From contig NZ_JBNMJV010000005.1 in assembly GCF_050874005.1 (NCBI RefSeq), positions 42,607 to 106,606 of the forward strand: a stretch of 64,000 nt of DNA. The letters run 5' to 3'. The notes beneath the pieces were generated by a model. It saw only the letters and a list, made by a program, of their open reading frames with translations, ran no database searches and was not told the DNA's origin. How positions within the stretch are numbered: the first letter of the stretch is position 1; each line of letters starts with the position of its first letter. This DNA comes from Huintestinicola sp050874005 (GTDB lineage: Bacteria; Bacillota; Clostridia; Oscillospirales; Ruminococcaceae). Below are positions 56,333 to 64,000 of the stretch, piece after piece. A program made the translations under genes and the position numbers.

Positions 56333-57619
56333 ATGCCCTCACCCCTTGCGGACAGAATACGCCCGAAAACACTTGATGAAGTAGTGGGACAGCGGCATCT
56401 GCTTGACAAAGGCAGATATCTCAGACGGATAATCGACGGGGGAAATATCCCAAATATGATATTCTACGGACCCTCGGGTGTGGGCAAGACCACCGTTGCC
56501 CGGATAATCGCCGAAAACTCGGGAATGAAGCTCCATAAATTAAACGGCACCTCCGCAGGCATAGCCGATATCAAGGACGTTATCGCCGACACCTGCACTA
56601 TTGACGGAATGAACGGAGTTCTGCTCTACCTTGACGAGATACAGTACCTCAACAAAAAGCAGCAGCAGTCTCTCCTTGAATATATCGAGAACGGGCAGAT
56701 AACTCTCATTGCCTCCACCACCGAAAATCCCTATTTTTACGTGTACAACGCCATTCTCAGCCGAAGTGCGGTTTTCGAGTTCAAGCCCGTTACCGCCGAG
56801 GACGTTATCCCTGCGGTGGAAAGAGCATTTCGTGTGCTTTCCGAGGAGTCGGGTGTGAAGATAAAGGCGGAAAAGGGAGTCTGCGAGCATATTGCAAGGG
56901 GCTGCGGGGGAGATGTGAGGAAGTCTGTCAGCGTGTGCGAGCTGTGCTTTTTAGGAGCGGAGAACAACGGCACAGAAGCCATTGTCACCTTAGATGAAGC
57001 CAAAGCCCTTACCCAGCGGAGCAACAACCGCTATGACCGAGACGGCGACGAGCATTACGACATTCTTTCCTCTTTGCAGAAATCAATTCGGGGCAGCGAT
57101 GAAAATGCTGCTCTCCACTATGCCGCAAGGCTTATCGAAGCGGGGGACATAATTTCACTCTGCCGCAGACTTCTCGTTATCGCTTCTGAGGATATCGGTC
57201 TTGCCTATCCTATGGCGGCGGCAGTCACAAAGGCGTGCGTTGACAGCGCATTGCAGCTTGGACTTCCCGAGGCACGTATCCCACTTGCCGAAGCTGTTAT
57301 CCTCCTTGCCACATCGCCGAAGTCAAATTCGGCTGAGGCAGCCATCGACGCAGCCCTTGAAGATGTCCGCACAAAGGAATGCGGCACTCCGCCACGGCAT
57401 CTGCAGAACAAGCACTGCGACAGCACCGACGCAGATGTGAAGGGTCAGCATTATCTCTATCCCCACGATTATCCGAATCACTACGTCTCACAGCAGTATC
57501 TTCCCGACCCAATAAAGGACAGGGTGTATTACAAATTCGGCGACAACAAGACCGAGCAGGCGGCGTATGCATACCGCAGGCATATACTTGATGAGAATGA
57601 GAAACATAGGCAGAAATAA
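56333..57619 (+). CDS. rarA: Replication-associated recombination protein A (RarA/MgsA AAA ATPase)
   Basis: A AAA+ ATPase related to clamp loaders and RuvB that acts at stalled replication forks. The 428-residue product has P-L-A-D-R-I-R-P-K-T-L-D-E-V-V-G-Q, Walker A G-P-S-G-V-G-K-T-T, Walker B L-Y-L-D-E-I-Q-Y-L and sensor 1 A-S-T-T-E-N-P. Its C-terminal oligomerisation part includes K-S-I-R-G-S-D and H-Y-L-Y-P-H-D-Y. The start is taken at ATG 56333 because AAAGGA lies 9 bases before it; an ATG at 56324 sits on the ribosome site. Confidence 0.94.
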   Translation: MPSPLADRIRPKTLDEVVGQRHLLDKGRYLRRIIDGGNIPNMIFYGPSGVGKTTVARIIAENSGMKLHKLNGTSAGIADIKDVIADTCTIDGMNGVLLYLDEIQYLNKKQQQSLLEYIENGQITLIASTTENPYFYVYNAILSRSAVFEFKPVTAEDVIPAVERAFRVLSEESGVKIKAEKGVCEHIARGCGGDVRKSVSVCELCFLGAENNGTEAIVTLDEAKALTQRSNNRYDRDGDEHYDILSSLQKSIRGSDENAALHYAARLIEAGDIISLCRRLLVIASEDIGLAYPMAAAVTKACVDSALQLGLPEARIPLAEAVILLATSPKSNSAEAAIDAALEDVRTKECGTPPRHLQNKHCDSTDADVKGQHYLYPHDYPNHYVSQQYLPDPIKDRVYYKFGDNKTEQAAYAYRRHILDENEKHRQK

Positions 57620-57858
57620 AAAATCTGTGGGGAATTTTCTTAAATTTTCTTATTATAACAGATGAGTTTTCGCTTGTCATCACCTTTTTGGGTGAGTCGG
57701 AGAAAAAATAAAGAATTTCGTAAAGCATAATAAAAGCATGCGTAATTTGTCTGTAATATTTATGTAACAAACGGATTGAATAAAATTATTTCCTATGGTA
57801 AAATAAAGTCAATGCAGCAAAAGAATGCATAATATTTTATTTTAGGAGAGAAATTTTT
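57620..57858 (+). promoter_or_regulatory. Gap with the promoter of the acidic lipoprotein gene
   Basis: A-T-rich 239-nt gap. It holds TTGAAT (57776-57781), 17 bp, TAAAAT (57799-57804), upstream of the lipoprotein start at 57859. Nothing else is recognised. Confidence 0.65.
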
Positions 57859-58476
57859 ATGAAAAGAAATATCGCAGCAATTCTTGCAATGTGTATGATG
57901 GCAGCAACAATGACAGCCTGCGGCGGAAGCAATGCTCCCGAGGAAACAGCAGCTCCTGCGCCTGCCGAAACTGCAGCCGCTGCCGAGACCGAAGCTGAGG
58001 CTGAAGACGAAGGCCCCGAAGAAGAACCCGAAGCAGAACCCGAGACAGAAGCTGAGGAAAGCGATGAAGAAGCCGATGCTTCCGAGGACTTTACCCTCCT
58101 TGATGTCAGCTCCGATATGATCGAGGCAGGCGTTTACGCTGTTGACGAGTTTCAGAACGAGCTTGTTTTCTCAATGTTCACCGCTCCTTCGGGAACAGCA
58201 ATGGCTTCCCTTTTCGTATACTGCCCCGACGGTTCGGGCGATGTTATCTGCGGTACATATACTGCCGAGACCGAGACCGATGAGGACGGCATCAACTGGA
58301 CAAAGCTTTCCGTTTCCGATGTTTACACCGGTGAAGGATATGTTATCGGCTTTGCCGAGTCCGCAGACGGTCAGGTGTACATCTTCAATCCTGCGGGAAC
58401 AGTTTACGAGGGACAGTACCTTTCCGCCGATGATACGGTAGTTTATATGGGTACAGCTGTTGCCTTAATGGGCTGA
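57859..58476 (+). CDS. Acidic lipoprotein of unknown function
   Basis: A 205-residue lipoprotein with signal peptide and lipobox (M-T-A-C). Residues about 28-75 are a low-complexity Glu/Ala/Pro stretch, a negatively charged wall-spanning linker. The C-terminal domain (about 80-205) is small and beta-rich (Y-A-V-D-E-F-Q-N-E-L-V-F-S-M-F, Y-V-I-G-F-A-E-S, V-Y-I-F-N-P-A-G-T-V-Y-E-G). TTAGGAG precedes the ATG. A terminator follows. No family recognised. Confidence 0.75.
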   Translation: MKRNIAAILAMCMMAATMTACGGSNAPEETAAPAPAETAAAAETEAEAEDEGPEEEPEAEPETEAEESDEEADASEDFTLLDVSSDMIEAGVYAVDEFQNELVFSMFTAPSGTAMASLFVYCPDGSGDVICGTYTAETETDEDGINWTKLSVSDVYTGEGYVIGFAESADGQVYIFNPAGTVYEGQYLSADDTVVYMGTAVALMG

Positions 58477-58520
58477 TAAGATAAATTTTCCTTCATAACT
58501 TCATGACCTCCTTAAAACTT

Positions 58521-58552
58521 ACAAAGCCGACTGCTGCAAAAGTCGGCTTTGT
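58521..58552 (+). terminator. Intrinsic terminator after the acidic lipoprotein gene
   Basis: A perfect 11-bp stem, ACAAAGCCGAC (58521-58531) with GTCGGCTTTGT (58542-58552). Confidence 0.85.
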
Positions 58553-58582
58553 CTGTATATATTTCTGAAAGGCAGGAATTAT

Positions 58583-60727
58583 ATGAGAAGTAAAAAAATA
58601 CTTGCGGCAGTCTGTGCGGCGGCTGTATTTGCTGTAAGCGGCTGTTCGGATGATGAGATGACCTATTCCGAAAATACGGAGATATTGGCAGCCCCTTCTT
58701 CGGAAACGGAAAATGCCTCGGAAAACAGGGATAAGATATCCCCTTCAGAATTCGGTTTATCAATGAAGCTCGATGAAAGCGGAAAGCTGAGTATCAGCAG
58801 GAACACTCCCGGCTCTGTGCCGATGGGCGAGGAGGGCAGCTGGACGATCTTCGTATATCTCTGCGGAACAGACCTTGAAAGCGACGGCGGATTTGCCACC
58901 GGTGATATGAGTGAAATGCTGGAAGCTTCCACGGGCAGCAATGTGAGATTTGTGGTGCAGACAGGCGGTACATATGAATGGCAGAACGATGTCATAGGCT
59001 CGGACGGCATATGCAGATATGAGATATCGGAGGGGGAAATGTACCTGCTTGACGAGCAGCCTGCCGCTTCAATGGGCGATGCAGATACCCTGTCGGATTT
59101 CCTTAAATGGGGAGTGGAGAACTGCCCTGCCGCAAAAATGGGGCTTATCTTCTGGGACCACGGCGGCGGAAGCATTTCGGGAGTGTGCTTTGACCAGACC
59201 TGCGGAGACGACAGCCTTTTTCTTACGGAGATAAATTCCGCACTTTCGGAAGCGTCTTCATCAATGACGGACAAATTCGAGTTTATCGGCTTTGACGCCT
59301 GCCTTATGGGAACGGTGGAGGCGGCAAATATTCTTGCCTCATATTCAAGATATATGTACGGCTCGGAGGAACTGGAGCCGGGAGCAGGCTGGGACTATAC
59401 CGCAATAGGCGATCATCTGGGCGAAGATCCCAATGCCGACGGAGCAAAGCTTGGAAAGGTAGTATGCGACAGCTTTTACGAGGGCTGTGAGGAGATAGAT
59501 ATGGGATCGGCTGCGACCTTTTCTGTTATTGACCTTTCTAAAATTGATGATGTTGTCACAAGCTTTAATGATTACGCCAAAGAGCTTTATGAAGTCTCTG
59601 AGGACATATCCGTGCTTTCCGCAATTAAAAGAAACGTTAAGAAAGCCGATAATTACGGCGGAAACAACAAGTCCGAGGGCTTTACCAATATGGTAGATCT
59701 TGCGGGAATAGTTAATTCGGGAGCGGACTATGCAGAGGGCGCTGACGAGGTGCTTGCCGCCATTGACAATGCGGTCATTTATAAGAGAAACGGCTCCGCC
59801 CATTCGGCAGCCTGCGGTATGGCGGCATTTTATCCGCTGGAGCTTCAGGGAAATACAGAGCTGAAAATTTTCGGAGATGTGGCGATAAGCCCCTATTACC
59901 TTTCCTTTGTGGACAGGACGATCTACGCAGGTACAACGGGCGGCAGTACGGAGGATTACGACAATTCTCCGATACTTGATTTCTGGAGCGGCTGGGGAAG
60001 TGAAGACGAGCTTGACAGTTACTTTGACAGCTGCGGCGACTGCGAGCCAACGGGAGAAAGCCAATTTATCGAATTTTATGACGAGCCGCAGCTTCTGGAG
60101 GACGGCACCTTCGGATTTTCTCTTACCGACGAGTCCCTGGAATATACTGCAGGCGTTCAGGCTAATGTTTATATGATCTCGGACGATGAAGAGGATATCA
60201 TTGAGCTTGGCGTAAGTGCCGACATAATCCCCGACTGGGAATACGGCATATTTACGGATAATTTTGACGGATACTGGTTTTCTCTTCCCGACGGTCAGAT
60301 ACTTGCGGTCTATGTCGTTGACGAGTGCGACGGGTACGATATTTACACATCGCCCGTAATGATAAACGGTGAGGAAACAAATCTCAGAATTATCCACGAC
60401 TATGTTAACGGTACTGTCACCATTGACGGGGTATGGGACGGCATTGACGAAAACGGTATGGCTGCAAGAACTGTTTACGAGCTGTGCGAGGGTGACTCCA
60501 TAACACCGCTTTATTATGCTTATCCCATAGACGGGGACGGGGAGTTCTTTTATTACGGCAGCGAATATGTCTTTGACGGTGAACCCGAGATATACTTTGA
60601 TCTGCTTTTTGACGGAGAATATCTCTACGGTTTTACCATTGACGATATTTTCGGTGATTATCTGATAACCGATTTTGTAAACTTTACCATTGACGGCGGG
60701 GATATTTATTACAGCGCCCTGTCATAA
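58583..60727 (+). CDS. Clostripain-family (peptidase C11) lipoprotein
   Basis: A 714-residue secreted cysteine protease. The signal peptide ends with lipobox V-S-G-C. The C11 domain has Y-L-C-G-T-D-L-E-S, the catalytic His in F-W-D-H-G-G-G and the catalytic Cys in G-F-D-A-C-L-M-G. A C-terminal region of about 300 residues is beta-rich and acidic. Clostripains cut after Arg or Lys and usually mature by self-cleavage. GAAAGGCAGG precedes the ATG. The MalT-like regulator gene starts 38 bp after its stop. Confidence 0.9.
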   Translation: MRSKKILAAVCAAAVFAVSGCSDDEMTYSENTEILAAPSSETENASENRDKISPSEFGLSMKLDESGKLSISRNTPGSVPMGEEGSWTIFVYLCGTDLESDGGFATGDMSEMLEASTGSNVRFVVQTGGTYEWQNDVIGSDGICRYEISEGEMYLLDEQPAASMGDADTLSDFLKWGVENCPAAKMGLIFWDHGGGSISGVCFDQTCGDDSLFLTEINSALSEASSSMTDKFEFIGFDACLMGTVEAANILASYSRYMYGSEELEPGAGWDYTAIGDHLGEDPNADGAKLGKVVCDSFYEGCEEIDMGSAATFSVIDLSKIDDVVTSFNDYAKELYEVSEDISVLSAIKRNVKKADNYGGNNKSEGFTNMVDLAGIVNSGADYAEGADEVLAAIDNAVIYKRNGSAHSAACGMAAFYPLELQGNTELKIFGDVAISPYYLSFVDRTIYAGTTGGSTEDYDNSPILDFWSGWGSEDELDSYFDSCGDCEPTGESQFIEFYDEPQLLEDGTFGFSLTDESLEYTAGVQANVYMISDDEEDIIELGVSADIIPDWEYGIFTDNFDGYWFSLPDGQILAVYVVDECDGYDIYTSPVMINGEETNLRIIHDYVNGTVTIDGVWDGIDENGMAARTVYELCEGDSITPLYYAYPIDGDGEFFYYGSEYVFDGEPEIYFDLLFDGEYLYGFTIDDIFGDYLITDFVNFTIDGGDIYYSALS

Positions 60728-60765
60728 GTCCGTGCAGGACAGATTTCATAATGAGGTGATGTAAG

Positions 60766-63123
60766 GTGAGCAGCTACATAAAGCCCGGGGTGGCGTTCAA
60801 AAAGCTTGACGCAGCAAAGCTTTTAAAGCAGAACGTCTATATTTACGGTGCGACAGGCTACGGCAAGACCGAGCTTGTCAGGCAGTATTTCAGGAATGAT
60901 AAATATATTTACATACCCTGCAGGCAAAACAGCTGCGACCTTTCGGTCATACCCGAAAAGAGCGGACGCTTTTTAGCCGTGGTCATAGATAATGTGAACG
61001 CTGTGGAAAGTGCGGATATCCGCAATGATATCAAAGCTCTTTGCGGCAGAAAAGACCTGTGGGTCATTATTATGGGCCGCAGCAGAATGCCGAGCTGGCT
61101 TTACGATACGATCATCACCAGAAATATGCTGCTTATCACCCAGGACGATCTTGCCTTATCCGAAGAAGGCATTGACAAGTATATGAGGTCGGAGGGGATA
61201 ATCCTCACCGCTGAAGAACTGCGCTTTCAGAGACGGTGCAGCGAGGGAAATCTGTACGGGGTGAAATTTACCGCTCAGCAGCTCCTTGCAGGGGACAGAA
61301 TAGGCAGGGAGCTTTTTGAAAAAAACAGCGCAATGTTTCAAAGCTACCTTGAGAACAGTATCATTTCCGAAATGGATACCGAAATAGTGGACTTTTTGCT
61401 GAAAATATGCATAGTCGATGATTTCACCGAGCCTCTGGCAAGGCTGTTAACGGGAAATTCCTCTGTGCTGGGTCTTATCGAGCGCACTCTTGATACGGGC
61501 AATTTCATTGACAATAAGGACGGTGTTTACACTCTTCATCCGCAGATGCTCAGATCGCTGCGGAAAAAAGCGGTCAAGGAGCTTTCGGAAAATGGACTTC
61601 ATCACTATGCCATTCTTGCAGGCGGATATTACGAGCAGAGCGGCGAGGACGACAAAGCGCTAGATCTGTATGCAAAGTACAGCGAGTCTGCCCGTATCCG
61701 TGAGTTGCTTATCCGCAACTCGAGAAAAAATCCCGAATCGGGATATTACGTTGAAATGCGCAGATATTATCTTATGCTTTCAGATGCGGATATCGAAAGC
61801 AATGTATATCTGATGTCCGCTATGTCAATGCTTTATTCTATGCTTCTTGATTTTGACAAAAGCGAATACTGGTATAAAAAGCTGACGGAGTACCGTGACA
61901 GGGCAAAAGGTTCGGGCAGGCGTGAGGCGACTCAGCAGATAGTTTATCTGGACATTGCCCTTCCCGGCAGAGGGAGCCTGAATATCCTTGAGCTTATCAT
62001 AAACTGCTATGCCCTGCTTACGGATAAGTCCATACCCTTCCCCGAATTTTCGGTCACCAGCAATCAGCCCTCGCTTATGAACGGGGGAAAGGATTTCTGC
62101 GACTGGAGCAAACACGACAGGGAAATTGCCGCCACCGCAGGAAAGATAGTAGTGACATTTCTTGGAAAGTACGGAAAGGGTCTTGTTAACGCCGCTCTTG
62201 CGGAAAGCTTTTTTGAAAAAGGCGGCGACCCCTTTGAAATAATGTCCCTTATTTCAAAGGCAAAGCTGGAAGCGGAGGCAGGGGGAAAGACCGAGCTTTG
62301 CTTTGCCGCAACGGGAACGCTTTTCAGGCAATATATTATTCTCGGTGACACAGGCAATGCAAGAGATCTGCTCGTTTCCTTTGAAAAGAAAGCCGGCAAG
62401 GAAGGCCTCAAGCGGCTTTATCCCGTCATTCAGGCTATGCAGTGCAGAATTTCGCTTTTTGAGGGTGATATGGAGGCAGTCGGGGACTGGATGAAAACGG
62501 CTCCCGATGAAAATGAGTATTTCATTGCATTTGAGCGATACAGGTATCTTACTAAGATACGCTGTTATATTGCAATGGAAAGCTATGACAGGGCGTATTC
62601 GCTTATTGAAGCTATGAACTATTACGCCGAGACCTGCGATAGGAAATACATTTCTATGGAGCTGGGTATCCTTACTGCCATTATTCGTTTCAGAACGGGC
62701 GCAGAGTGGGAAAACAGGTTTATAAGTGTACTTGAGAAGATATGCGAGTACAGATTTATCCCCATTCTCTCCTCGGAGGGCGGTGCAGTTTATGAGCTGC
62801 TCAGGCTTTGCGAAAGCCGCTGTGCGGAGAATAAGAAAATTGACAGAAAATGGTTTGAACGTGTACTTAGCGAAACGGGAAGAGTGGCAAGGCGTTATCC
62901 GATGTATCTCAAAAGCGGCGCAAGGGCTGTTCCCGAGCTGCAGCCTGCGGATATCCGCATACTCACCTGTCTGGCCGACGGTTTATCGGTTCAGAAAACT
63001 GCCGAAAAGCTGAACATCAACTACGAGACCCTGCGCTCGAGGATAAAGGAGATATACCGCAGGCTTGGTGCAAAAAACAAGACCGAGGCGGTCATGATAA
63101 CACGGGAAATGAAGCTGATATGA
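60766..63123 (+). CDS. MalT/LuxR-type large ATP-binding regulator
   Basis: A 785-residue STAND-family regulator. The N-terminal NTPase has Walker A G-A-T-G-Y-G-K-T-E and Walker B L-A-V-V-I-D-N-V-N. A long helical TPR-like middle follows (about 270-700). The C-terminal LuxR helix-turn-helix (about 722-785) has L-A-D-G-L-S-V-Q-K-T-A-E-K-L-N-I-N-Y-E-T-L-R-S-R-I-K-E-I-Y-R-R-L. The start is GTG at 60766 with GAGGTGAT upstream. In the MalT model, ligand binding in the middle domain allows ATP-driven oligomerisation and activation. It lies downstream of the clostripain gene with no terminator between them and may regulate it. Confidence 0.88.
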   Translation: MSSYIKPGVAFKKLDAAKLLKQNVYIYGATGYGKTELVRQYFRNDKYIYIPCRQNSCDLSVIPEKSGRFLAVVIDNVNAVESADIRNDIKALCGRKDLWVIIMGRSRMPSWLYDTIITRNMLLITQDDLALSEEGIDKYMRSEGIILTAEELRFQRRCSEGNLYGVKFTAQQLLAGDRIGRELFEKNSAMFQSYLENSIISEMDTEIVDFLLKICIVDDFTEPLARLLTGNSSVLGLIERTLDTGNFIDNKDGVYTLHPQMLRSLRKKAVKELSENGLHHYAILAGGYYEQSGEDDKALDLYAKYSESARIRELLIRNSRKNPESGYYVEMRRYYLMLSDADIESNVYLMSAMSMLYSMLLDFDKSEYWYKKLTEYRDRAKGSGRREATQQIVYLDIALPGRGSLNILELIINCYALLTDKSIPFPEFSVTSNQPSLMNGGKDFCDWSKHDREIAATAGKIVVTFLGKYGKGLVNAALAESFFEKGGDPFEIMSLISKAKLEAEAGGKTELCFAATGTLFRQYIILGDTGNARDLLVSFEKKAGKEGLKRLYPVIQAMQCRISLFEGDMEAVGDWMKTAPDENEYFIAFERYRYLTKIRCYIAMESYDRAYSLIEAMNYYAETCDRKYISMELGILTAIIRFRTGAEWENRFISVLEKICEYRFIPILSSEGGAVYELLRLCESRCAENKKIDRKWFERVLSETGRVARRYPMYLKSGARAVPELQPADIRILTCLADGLSVQKTAEKLNINYETLRSRIKEIYRRLGAKNKTEAVMITREMKLI

Positions 63124-63246
63124 GATCTCTCATAAGCAGTTCTTATGAGGTGTTCTTTGCTTTTCGGAGTTTATCGTTTTTTTTCGTAATCAAAATAATG
63201 TTTATAACAAAAGCCGCCTGCATTATCTGCAAGCGGCTTCGTTACG
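63124..63246. other. Gap between the MalT-type gene and the tRNA fragment
   Basis: No gene is seen. It contains the hairpin at 63211-63239, which is the probable terminator of the tRNA on the minus strand. Confidence 0.6.
63211..63239 (-). terminator. Intrinsic terminator behind the tRNA-Arg fragment
   Basis: AAGCCGC (63211-63217) pairs with GCGGCTT (63233-63239) with an inner TGCA/TGCA pairing; TTTTGTT follows on the minus strand. It is positioned 7 bases after the tRNA CCA end, as expected for the native tRNA terminator. Confidence 0.8.
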
Positions 63247-63292
63247 TGGTCTGCCCGACGGGAATTGAACCCACAGCCTTCAGAGTCGGAGG
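63247..63292 (-). mobile_element. 3' fragment of tRNA-Arg(CCG): attachment site end of an integrated element
   Basis: Read on the minus strand, this is the 3' part of a tRNA. It has the anticodon loop C-T-CCG-A-C, the 3' anticodon stem TCTGA, a 5-nt variable loop, the T-arm GTGGG-TTCAATT-CCCGT, the acceptor strand CGGGCAG, A73 and CCA. The 5' anticodon stem should read TCAGA but is TATAC, so tRNA identity stops at the anticodon loop. This is the classic footprint of tyrosine-recombinase integration with crossover in the anticodon loop. The tRNA side lies to the left, so the element lies to the right, and the intact tRNA should be at its other end. Confidence 0.82.
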
Positions 63293-63324
63293 TATAATTT
63301 TCGCTTTTTACGTCTTGTCGCAAT

Positions 63325-63441
63325 AACGCACAAATCACGATTTGAAGCCATTTCTGCAAGTTAGGCTTGTTGCACCTTATCGTATGTTATGGCGCACAAA
63401 AATAGCTTTGGCGCACAAATGGCGCACAAACAGCGCACAAA
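63325..63441. repeat. Five direct CGCACAAA repeats next to the att site
   Basis: Copies begin at 63325 (AACGCACAAA), 63391, 63410 and 63421 (GGCGCACAAA) and 63432 (AGCGCACAAA). Four lie within 51 bp. Short direct repeats at this distance from the core are typical of integrase arm-type or excisionase binding sites. Confidence 0.8.
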
Positions 63442-63487
63442 AAAATCAATGGAAAAGGGAGCAAAAAAATACCCTCAATGAGAAGAA

Positions 63488-63530
63488 ACCCGCCCCGAAG
63501 TCTGAGAACTTGTCTCTGATCGGAGCGGGT
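63488..63530 (-). terminator. Hairpin terminator of the small minus-strand gene
   Basis: An 11-bp stem with one mismatch (63488-63498 with 63520-63530), followed by TTTCTTCTC on the minus strand. Confidence 0.72.
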
Positions 63531-63596
63531 CTGCTTTTATTCGATTATATGCTGTGGCTTCTCCTCGCTATTGGTGGTGATGTTCTCTTGATTTTC

Positions 63597-63848
63597 TCAT
63601 TGTTCATTCTCCTTTGCTTTCATTCCACCGATAAAGGCAAAATACATTAAAGCGACCTCCGAAAGCGGTGTGCAGCCTGTCACTTTGCTAAGCATTTGAG
63701 CAGTCTTGATTACAGCCTTATCAAACTCTTTACCCTGTGGAGTATCTGCAAGAAAATTCAAAAAGGCTTTGACATTCTGCATCTCGTTTATATCTGATGT
63801 GATTTCTGAATTAGCCTCGATTATTGCGGCTCTTGTCTCTTCGCTCAT
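63597..63848 (-). CDS. Small protein of unknown function in the putative element
   Basis: An 83-residue, mostly helical protein (M-S-E-E-T-R-A-A-I-I-E-A-N-S-E-I-T-S-D-I-N-E-M-Q). It includes A-F-L-N-F-L-A-D-T-P-Q-G-K-E and ends F-A-F-I-G-G-M-K-A-K-E. A weak AAAGAGAG lies before the ATG and a hairpin terminator follows the stop, which support a real gene. Small genes of this kind are common in phages and ICEs. No function can be given. Confidence 0.62.
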   Translation of the reverse strand: MSEETRAAIIEANSEITSDINEMQNVKAFLNFLADTPQGKEFDKAVIKTAQMLSKVTGCTPLSEVALMYFAFIGGMKAKENEQ

Positions 63849-64000
63849 TATTTAACTCTCTTTAAGTTTCCCCAAAAAGCAAGTATCAAATCCAAAGGAA
63901 CAACGTAGGTAAGGGAAAAACGAGCAGAATTTTTTTGAAAAATGGAAAAAATAGTACAATAAAAGCTCCAATATGGTATAATGTTAATAACCACAAAAAC

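Larger units (their letters stand above)
63293..64000. mobile_element. End of a putative integrative element (continues beyond the window)
   Basis: It starts at the tRNA-Arg fragment. It contains five CGCACAAA repeats close to the att site, a small minus-strand gene, a terminator, and a plus-strand TGGTATAAT promoter motif at about 63974-63982 near the right edge. No integrase or cargo gene is visible yet. Confidence 0.6.

Noticed and set aside
59345..60397. A 350-codon open frame opposite the clostripain gene
   Set aside because: It is a shadow of a well-supported gene with motifs on the other strand; there is no ribosome site or family signal.
63325..63441. CRISPR array
   Set aside because: The repeats are only 8-10 bp with uneven spacing and no cas gene is present.
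63342..63650. A plus-strand frame with a hydrophobic stretch in the putative element
   Set aside because: It runs through the CGCACAAA repeats and the hairpin terminator and overlaps the minus-strand gene; no ribosome site is seen.

Overview
The window looks like chromosome of a low-to-mid-GC Firmicute of the Oscillospiraceae/Ruminococcus kind. Supporting signs are consensus sigma-A promoters (TTGACA, 17 bp, TATAAT) and strong AGGAGG ribosome binding sites. Clostridial gene orders also occur: tig-clpP-clpX, rplM-rpsI, rplS-lepB-rbgA-rnhB-yraN, and the paired radical-SAM genes TIGR03960/TIGR03936. This is inferred from gene content and motifs only; no database search was possible.

Layout. 1-4 kb: the end of prmC, then a minus-strand operon of secreted or spore-type peptidoglycan-binding proteins. 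4-5 kb: rplM-rpsI with a structured leader, followed immediately by a relic of a mobile element (relaxase fragment plus integrase C-terminus). 5.8-9.4 kb: a GntR-ABC-permease-permease-CPBP operon of the antimicrobial-peptide-response type. 9.4-12.7 kb: two secreted proteins, one built from seven copies of a repeat I do not recognise. 12.8-14.4 kb: DUF3783, PHP and C_GCAxxG_C_C proteins. 14.6-18.7 kb: a TPR-DUF4037-DUF4125 protein and a minimal two-gene SUF-like Fe-S system (smsC-smsB). 19-26.3 kb: a lipoprotein, a polysaccharide flippase with an overlapping orphan ABC ATPase, and a 1360-residue fibronectin-III surface protein. That protein shares its N-terminal export region and C-terminal domain with the 329-residue protein at 9.5 kb.

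26.5-34.5 kb: an AraC-controlled ABC exporter, an XRE/membrane-protein pair, a Zn/Cd/Pb efflux operon (methyltransferase, CadC-like repressor, separate HMA chaperone, P-type ATPase) with a clear operator, and a NagZ-like lipoprotein. 34.6-47.5 kb: housekeeping genes on the minus strand (clpX, clpP, tig, metallophosphoesterase, thrC, yraN, rnhB, rbgA, lepB, rplS, the radical-SAM pair, and a Cof-type phosphatase that seems to start at ATT). 47.7-54.4 kb: flavodoxin, a helical protein, an HgdB-like protein, an orphan SUKH immunity protein, a class B penicillin-binding protein, an S1-domain protein and a lipoprotein. 54.5-63.1 kb: glyA, a zinc-ribbon protein, rarA, two lipoproteins (one a clostripain-family protease) and a MalT-type regulator.

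63.2 kb to the end: a 3' fragment of tRNA-Arg(CCG), cut exactly at the anticodon loop and followed by five CGCACAAA repeats. I read this as the attachment-site end of an integrated element that continues past the right edge.

The most unusual items are that element boundary, the two-protein surface family with a shared export module, the seven-repeat protein, the noncoding promoter-bearing repeats (14.5, 47.6 and 34.6 kb), and the relaxase/integrase relic beside rpsI.
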